NCBI GenBank assembly: GCA_049578545.1
Contig: JBAUMF010000117.1
Location: 1-64,000, forward strand
Direction: 5' to 3'
Source of the DNA: DASQBT01 sp049578545
GTDB lineage: Bacteria; Pseudomonadota; Gammaproteobacteria; Burkholderiales; Thiobacillaceae
DNA length: 64,000 bases
Shown one piece after another: positions 59,354 through 64,000 of the stretch. The number at the start of each line of letters is the position of its first letter. Within the stretch, counting starts at the first letter, position 1. Below the pieces are notes generated by a model. That model searched no databases and was not told where the DNA came from. It worked only from the letters and a program-made list of their open reading frames with translations. Position numbers and translations under genes: made by a program.

Positions 59354-59904
59354 GCAAAAGGCGGGGCAGATCAGTTTGGCACTTAGTGCTCGGCCTGTTG
59401 TGGCTGCTGAGTTATCCGGCCTATGCTGATGCCGAGGTTAAGGTTGAGGTGGACGCCACCGTGATCCGCATCTCGGCAGAAATAGCCACCAAAGTGAACC
59501 GGAAGATAGCATGGCAGGTCCTCAGCGATTACAACCACTGGGCGGAATTTGTGCCCGATCTGCTGGTGAGCCGGGTTGTCTCGCAACCGGGCCAGCCGCT
59601 GCTGATCGAGCAGCGCGGCCGCATTCCCTGGATGCCCGCCTTTCCGCTGGTGGTGATTGCGCAGGTGGAAGAAAATCCCTACAAGGGGCTCCGCTTCCAG
59701 CGCGTTGCCGGTAACGTAAAAGCATTGGAGGGGGAATGGCGCATCAAGGGCAGGTCACGCGTTCGCTTGATCTACCATTCCACGGTGGATCTGGGCTTCC
59801 CCCTGCCGCCCCAGATGTCACTCGAGATCTTCCGCATTGACGCCAAGAACCGTCTGGAAGCCATGGCTCGGGAGATGGAACGACGGGCCGGCAACAAGTC
59901 CTAG
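59350..59904 (+). CDS. Exported SRPBCC protein, paralogue of the preceding gene
   Basis: A 184-residue protein with GTG start and a signal peptide (WHLVLGLLWLLSYPAYA). The fold is recognised from TKVNRKIAWQVLSDYNHWAEFVPDLLVSRVVSQPGQP and LRFQRVAGNVKALEGEWRI. Both genes share the AW-VL-DYN--AEFVPD motif, so they arose by tandem duplication. The specific function is unknown. Convergent with the UnbU-like gene. Confidence 0.75.
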   Translation: MSKRRGRSVWHLVLGLLWLLSYPAYADAEVKVEVDATVIRISAEIATKVNRKIAWQVLSDYNHWAEFVPDLLVSRVVSQPGQPLLIEQRGRIPWMPAFPLVVIAQVEENPYKGLRFQRVAGNVKALEGEWRIKGRSRVRLIYHSTVDLGFPLPPQMSLEIFRIDAKNRLEAMAREMERRAGNKS

Positions 59905-59960
59905 GGAACCTCTGCTCAATTGCGGCACGGCCGCACAGGCGATTCAAGTGCGAACAAAGC

Positions 59961-60893
59961 CTAAGCCGTTGCAGTTGCCACCTGGGTGCGGCGGTTCCAG
60001 TCTGCAACATAGAGCAGCACGCCACGCAGTGCACACACCAGCACCAGGGAGAAGAACAGGCCATACACAATATGCAGGGCCTGGAAGGCGCCATACACCG
60101 CGGCGACCGCCAGGCCGAACAGCATTTGCGGACGCTGTTTCAGGGGTGTGGTGGCAGGATCCGGGATCATGTACAGGGTAAAGATAATGAAGGCGGCACT
60201 GGTCATGGGCAGGATGGGCACCGTCCATGGAATGTCAAACAGCCAGGCACGGATCTGCCCCTGCAGGACAAAACCCGCCAGCCAGGCACCGACCAGAGGC
60301 AGGCGCCCGGTGAACAGTCCATGCATGATAATGCCGCTGACCAGCACAAAGATGGGCACGCCCCAGTCCCACAGGCCGCTGACGTTCTCGGTGAACTGAT
60401 ACGGCGGAGAGAGGCCGACCGTGTCGGCGAAGATGACCAGGGTGACGACCACGGCGATATTAGAAGGATTGAAAATATGCTGGGTCACGCCCGGCGCCAC
60501 CGGAGCCCGGAACAGAACCTTGGAGGCGATGGCGAAGGCAGTGGCGAAGACCATGGGCATCAGGCTTTCGCCGGGATAGAGCAGCATGGACAGGGCCATC
60601 CCCGGAATGATGGCGGAGGGCAGAAAGTTGAGGAAATTGGCCCAGCCTCCAGCGAAGCGCAGCGGCCTGTCCCTGGCGCGGGCGTCCACCCATTCCAGCA
60701 GCATCTGCGCGGCGATGGCCGTGCCGACGGCCACCGCCGGGTAGGACCAGGGCTGCTCGAATCCCAGGACCGCGTGACCGAAGCCGAGGATCCAGGCGAG
60801 CATGAGCGCGGTGAAGTACCACAAGGCCACCAGGCGCCGCTGCTGGTCGGCTTTGGGATAGAACAGCAGGGTTGCATTGTTGAACTGCGCCAT
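59961..60893 (-). CDS. RnfD/NqrB-like membrane protein (UnbU type)
   Basis: A 310-residue polytopic protein related to NQR2/RnfD subunits, with about eight to nine hydrophobic segments. Landmarks are FANFLNFLPSAIIPGMALSM-like WANFLNFLPSAIIPG, QHIFNPSNIAVVVTLV, and FIIFTLYMIPDPATTPLKQR, which recalls the flavinylated loop region (SDPATT). Homologues beside FG-GAP/ASPIC proteins are labelled UnbU after enediyne clusters, but they are widespread elsewhere. It lies 13 bases after the UnbV-like gene, probably in one operon; electron transfer is an inference. Confidence 0.75.
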   Translation of the reverse strand: MAQFNNATLLFYPKADQQRRLVALWYFTALMLAWILGFGHAVLGFEQPWSYPAVAVGTAIAAQMLLEWVDARARDRPLRFAGGWANFLNFLPSAIIPGMALSMLLYPGESLMPMVFATAFAIASKVLFRAPVAPGVTQHIFNPSNIAVVVTLVIFADTVGLSPPYQFTENVSGLWDWGVPIFVLVSGIIMHGLFTGRLPLVGAWLAGFVLQGQIRAWLFDIPWTVPILPMTSAAFIIFTLYMIPDPATTPLKQRPQMLFGLAVAAVYGAFQALHIVYGLFFSLVLVCALRGVLLYVADWNRRTQVATATA

Positions 60894-60906
60894 TTGCCTG
60901 TGCCCC

Positions 60907-62847
60907 TTATCCCAACAAAATGGTATGCCAGCCCGGCCGCAGCGTCAGGCTGCGGGAGCGTACCTGACCGTGATGGTCGCGCCAGCGGATTTCCACCTGC
61001 AAGGGCTGATCGGCGGGGAGCTTGCCAAGGCCGAAATGGATCTGCGGGGCCCGCTTGCCGGACTGGCCGTTGCCACCGTCCACCTGTGCCGTCAGTCGCC
61101 TGCCGTCAGGCAGTAACACCTGCGCCTGGGCGCCGATGGCGGGCCAGCCCCGCGTGTCTGCGCCGGGATGACCGTCACGCACCAGGAGCGCGTGCCCATC
61201 CTGCAGCGGGATCAGCAAATGCAGGCCGAGAAACGCATTTTTGGTCGGATTGTCGTTGTGGTAGAAGTAGGAGTCCTCCCACTGATTGGCGAAAACGAAG
61301 TCCAGAGCCCCGTCCCCATCCACATCGGCGATGGCCACTCCGCGTGTAACCATGGGCTGGCCCAGTCCGATTTTCTTGGCAATGTCAAAGTATTTCCCTG
61401 AGGCATCACGTACGAAAAACGCGTTCGGATCGTGGCCGCTGATGTCGGTGCCTGCCTGGAATTTGGGCCAGTGGCGCGGATCGGTGAGCAGGGCGTCATT
61501 GGCGGTGCCCAGCGCCTGCAATTCGGGCCAGCGGTTGATTTTGCCCTTGATGAAGCCGGTGGCCTGGATTGCCTCCAGCACGCCGTCATTGTCAAAGTCA
61601 TCCAGCTTGGAATCCCAGCCCCAGCCGCTGCGTGACAGGCCCAGCCGTTCAGCACCCTGGACGTAGGGCGCGATACCATCGCGCATGCGCCAGGTCTCCC
61701 CGGTACTGAGCCAGAGGAAATGGCCTTCCTGCAAAGCCCAGGGGGAGGAGATGTTGCTGACGTAGATATCCATCAAACCGTCGCCGTTGATGTCGGCCAT
61801 GTCGGCGCCCATGCCTTTGCAGGAATCCTGGCCGAGGACAAAGGATTTTGGCGTGGTGAAGCTGCCTTCGCCATGCAGTACCTCGAACCGGAGCTTGCCC
61901 GGCGTGGACAGGTTGTGCAGCAGACGGTCGGAGCCGAAGTCGTTGGCAAAATAGATCTCCGGCAGAAGATCGCCATCCAGGTCACCTGCCGCCAGTGCCA
62001 GGGTCCAGCCACGGGCAACTTCTTCCGGTAGCACGTGAGATTCGTCGCGATAGCGAACCGACGGCTTGCTGCCGGACTGCGCGCCAGCCCAGAGCAGAAG
62101 CCGGTTCCAGCCGCCGTTGACGGAGCGGGAGGTGGACTGCGGCATGACCATCACGCCGCTTGCCTTGGCATCGAGCAGACGCGAGCCGTCCGGGTAGGTG
62201 TTGCCGATCACCAGGTCCAGATGGCCGTCGCCATCCAGGTCGGCCAGTGTTGCGGCGTTGCTGTACCAGCGCTCGAATCTTGGCGCCACTTCTACTGCGA
62301 CGTATGCATCCCGGCTCGGCGGTTTGCCGGCGCTGTCCGACTTGCGCAGGAACGCGATGGGGGGGCGGCCCCAGTAATAAACCAGAAAGTCCGCGTAGCC
62401 ATCCTCGTTGAGGTCGGCGATCAGACAGCCCATGGGTGCCATGGTGCTGTCGTAGGGCAGAGGCGCGGCGGTGAGGAGAAAGGGGGCATAGCGATTGCCG
62501 GTACCCGGTACGGGCAAGACGTTGACCTGATCCGAGCGCGGCTCGACATGACACAGGTCATTGGGCAGGCCGTCCCCATCCACATCACCCAGCGCGGCGG
62601 CGGCACCCATGGCGGATACCCAGGCGGAAATCCTTTCCATGCTGGGGTGCACCGGCCGCGTCTTGCGCCCGACGTATCCGGCTGGTTTGGGCAGATCGAA
62701 GCGGGTGAAGTGGAAGCGCTGGGCCATCGCTGCCTGTTCTTCGGGCGAGGGTACGTGCGGCAGCGCCATGCCATAGAGGATCACTACAGTAACGATGGAA
62801 GCCAGCAGCGTTGCATGGCGGAAGAAGGCGGACTTAGTGGTTTTCAT
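60907..62847 (-). CDS. FG-GAP/VCBS repeat protein with ASPIC/UnbV C terminus
   Basis: A 646-residue exported protein (N-terminal helix LLASIVTVVILYGMALP). Calcium-binding FG-GAP repeats of the DxDGDGxxD type are frequent: DVDGDGLPNDL, DLNEDGYADFLV, DLDGDGHLDLV, DLDGDLLPEIYF, DINGDGLMDIYV, DFDNDGVLEA, DVDGDGALDFVF, forming a beta-propeller. The C-terminal ASPIC/UnbV domain includes APQIHFGLGKLPADQPLQVEIRW. A role in the periplasm or outside, perhaps in adhesion or with the UnbU protein, is inferred. Confidence 0.85.
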   Translation of the reverse strand: MKTTKSAFFRHATLLASIVTVVILYGMALPHVPSPEEQAAMAQRFHFTRFDLPKPAGYVGRKTRPVHPSMERISAWVSAMGAAAALGDVDGDGLPNDLCHVEPRSDQVNVLPVPGTGNRYAPFLLTAAPLPYDSTMAPMGCLIADLNEDGYADFLVYYWGRPPIAFLRKSDSAGKPPSRDAYVAVEVAPRFERWYSNAATLADLDGDGHLDLVIGNTYPDGSRLLDAKASGVMVMPQSTSRSVNGGWNRLLLWAGAQSGSKPSVRYRDESHVLPEEVARGWTLALAAGDLDGDLLPEIYFANDFGSDRLLHNLSTPGKLRFEVLHGEGSFTTPKSFVLGQDSCKGMGADMADINGDGLMDIYVSNISSPWALQEGHFLWLSTGETWRMRDGIAPYVQGAERLGLSRSGWGWDSKLDDFDNDGVLEAIQATGFIKGKINRWPELQALGTANDALLTDPRHWPKFQAGTDISGHDPNAFFVRDASGKYFDIAKKIGLGQPMVTRGVAIADVDGDGALDFVFANQWEDSYFYHNDNPTKNAFLGLHLLIPLQDGHALLVRDGHPGADTRGWPAIGAQAQVLLPDGRRLTAQVDGGNGQSGKRAPQIHFGLGKLPADQPLQVEIRWRDHHGQVRSRSLTLRPGWHTILLG

Positions 62848-62929
62848 CCTTAGCTTAAGCGAATTTGAGATCCGGTGACCAGTGCTGCAAGCGTAATTCT
62901 AGCGGAATTGTAAAGCGCTTGCCTACCCG

Positions 62930-64000
62930 TCAGGTTCTGCCCCTGTAACGCAGAATCGCCACACTGTGACACAGGGCGGAAAACGCCAGCAGGCCCAGAG
63001 ACATGGGCAAAACCTGCAGTATCCCGCCGCCACGCACGAATACTTCAAGAAAGCCATCCAGGCCCCAGGACAGCGGTGAAAGCACGGCCAGCTTCTGCAT
63101 AAGCACGGGCATGACTGCCTTGGGTACCAGGATGCCGCCCAGGGCGGCCATGATCATGACCGTGGCGGAGCTGAAGCTTGCGGCCTGCTCGGCGGTCCGT
63201 GCATACATGGATACGGCGATGCCGAAGCCGATGGCGGCGAGGCTGGCTGCGGCGCCCAGGAGCAGAAGGGCAAAGGGGGCGTTACCCAGTTCGAGCCTGT
63301 CACCGCCTAACAGCGGAAGCACATAGACGCTGACAGCCAGGATGGAAGCCATCTGGATCTGGTTGATCACGAAGTAGGGGACGGCCTTGCCACCCAGCAC
63401 CACCCAGGCCGGCACCGTCATGGTCTGCAGGCGGAACAGGTTGCCCTGCTCGCGCTCGTGGATGAAGGAAACCGACAGCGGTACGGTAAGAAAGAACATG
63501 GCCAGCAGGGTCCAGGCCGGTGCGTTCTGCTGCACCGAGCTGGGCGTGGCTTCGTTTTGGTTGCGGCTCACCGATTCATTGTGCAGCGGGGCGAACAGGC
63601 GCTCCTTCTTGTCGTCAGGCAGAGGGACGTAGCGATCGCCCAGGGTCACGCGCAGGATCTGGTCCAGCTGTTGGCGTCCGAGCTGCATCTCGGCCTCCTG
63701 CAAGGCCAGGCCAAGGGCGCCTTCCAGCAACTTGCGATAGTCGGAGCGCAGGGCGGGATCCGCCATTACCTGCACTTGCACCGGCTGTTCACGGCGCAGA
63801 TCGGCGGGTACCTTGGCCAGGATTTCTCCAGCGCGCCGCCGCGCCTGCTCTGTAGCACCGGCGGGAATGAGGACGGCGAATTTGTAACGCCCCTCCTGCA
63901 GCCAATGCCGAACCTGCTCCACGGTCGCCTGGCCGGTTTGGGCGAGCTGGATATGAGGATTGGCACGGAGGGCGCGAACCACACCCTGCCCCACCTCGTC
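62930..64000 (-). CDS. ABC-2 type transporter permease (partial)
   Basis: The frame is open to the window edge, so the N terminus is missing. It starts with an extracytoplasmic region (YKFAVLIPAGATEQARRRAGE) and has several helices: MFFLTVPLSVSFIHEREQGNLFRL, SILAVSVYVLPLLGG, AAASLAAIGFGIAVSMYAR, MIMAALGGILVPKAVMP, and LSLGLLAFSALCH-like near the C terminus. The LSPLSWGLDGFLEVFVRGG segment is typical of YhhJ/YbhR-like ABC-2 permeases. The substrate is unknown. It precedes the UnbV/UnbU genes by 82 bases on the same strand. Confidence 0.85.
   Translation of the reverse strand, partial: DEVGQGVVRALRANPHIQLAQTGQATVEQVRHWLQEGRYKFAVLIPAGATEQARRRAGEILAKVPADLRREQPVQVQVMADPALRSDYRKLLEGALGLALQEAEMQLGRQQLDQILRVTLGDRYVPLPDDKKERLFAPLHNESVSRNQNEATPSSVQQNAPAWTLLAMFFLTVPLSVSFIHEREQGNLFRLQTMTVPAWVVLGGKAVPYFVINQIQMASILAVSVYVLPLLGGDRLELGNAPFALLLLGAAASLAAIGFGIAVSMYARTAEQAASFSSATVMIMAALGGILVPKAVMPVLMQKLAVLSPLSWGLDGFLEVFVRGGGILQVLPMSLGLLAFSALCHSVAILRYRGRT

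Noticed and set aside
59961..62847. Enediyne biosynthesis locus suggested by UnbU/UnbV-like genes
   Set aside because: The PKS in the window lacks the enediyne order (KS-AT-ACP-KR-DH-PPTase), is about 25 kb away, and no other enediyne genes are present.
1..64000. CRISPR arrays, tRNA and rRNA genes
   Set aside because: No regularly spaced direct repeats and no recognisable tRNA or rRNA segments were seen; short tRNAs could still be missed by eye.

Overview
The window looks like a chromosomal segment of a betaproteobacterium. The evidence is the tuf-S10-spc-alpha ribosomal superoperon, a uvrA/MFS/ssb block, an fmdB-DUF502-aspS-nudB block and a KpsC/KpsS/KpsEMT capsule locus. Nitrosomonadales-like freshwater lineages would fit, but genus and family cannot be fixed from the sequence alone.

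Layout. 1-14127: the 3' end of tuf, then an unbroken ribosomal run from rpsJ to rplQ with secY, infA and rpoA. It has an internal spc-type promoter before rplN and closes with a strong terminator. 14195-16182: a SAM-hydrolase-family protein, convergent with a glycerate 2-kinase. 16232-17182: a Fur-box-like site, a HemP-like small ORF, bfd and bfr (iron). 17384-21218: a diheme peroxidase-like lipoprotein, a porin-like protein, an FMN-binding periplasmic protein and a PepSY-type membrane protein, possibly an envelope redox module. 21410-26660: an Ala-rich lipoprotein, uvrA, a YajR-like MFS transporter and ssb.

26901-52480 is the accessory heart of the window: a capsule locus of the ABC-transporter (group 2/3) type. 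It opens with a single-module, highly reducing type I polyketide synthase (KS-AT-DH-MT-psiKR-ER-KR-ACP, no thioesterase). This is translationally coupled to an alpha-oxoamine synthase, an enzyme of the serine palmitoyltransferase/AONS fold. Then come KpsE, KpsM and KpsT homologues, glycosyltransferases (one fused to a fucosyltransferase-like domain), a sugar epimerase, an FkbM-type methyltransferase, an IS3 scar, an OPX outer-membrane export lipoprotein, another glycosyltransferase, a one-module KpsC and, at the far end, KpsS. Between KpsC and KpsS sit a GNAT/FemAB-like acyltransferase and an extended SDR reductase. These match the enzyme classes of the bacterial ceramide pathway (bCerS and CerR of Caulobacter). 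My main inference is that the locus encodes a polyketide-fed sphingoid or ceramide-like lipid pathway dedicated to the capsule. It would be related to the rkpA/rkpG genes of Sinorhizobium K-antigen synthesis and parallel in logic to fungal fumonisin (Fum1/Fum8) assembly.

52889-64000 returns to more ordinary sequence: a TonB-dependent receptor, fmdB, a 428-bp element bounded by 21-bp inverted repeats, a DUF502 membrane protein, aspS, nudB and two exported SRPBCC proteins in tandem. The minus strand then carries an UnbU/UnbV pair behind an ABC-2 permease that runs off the window. No tRNA, rRNA or CRISPR array was recognised.
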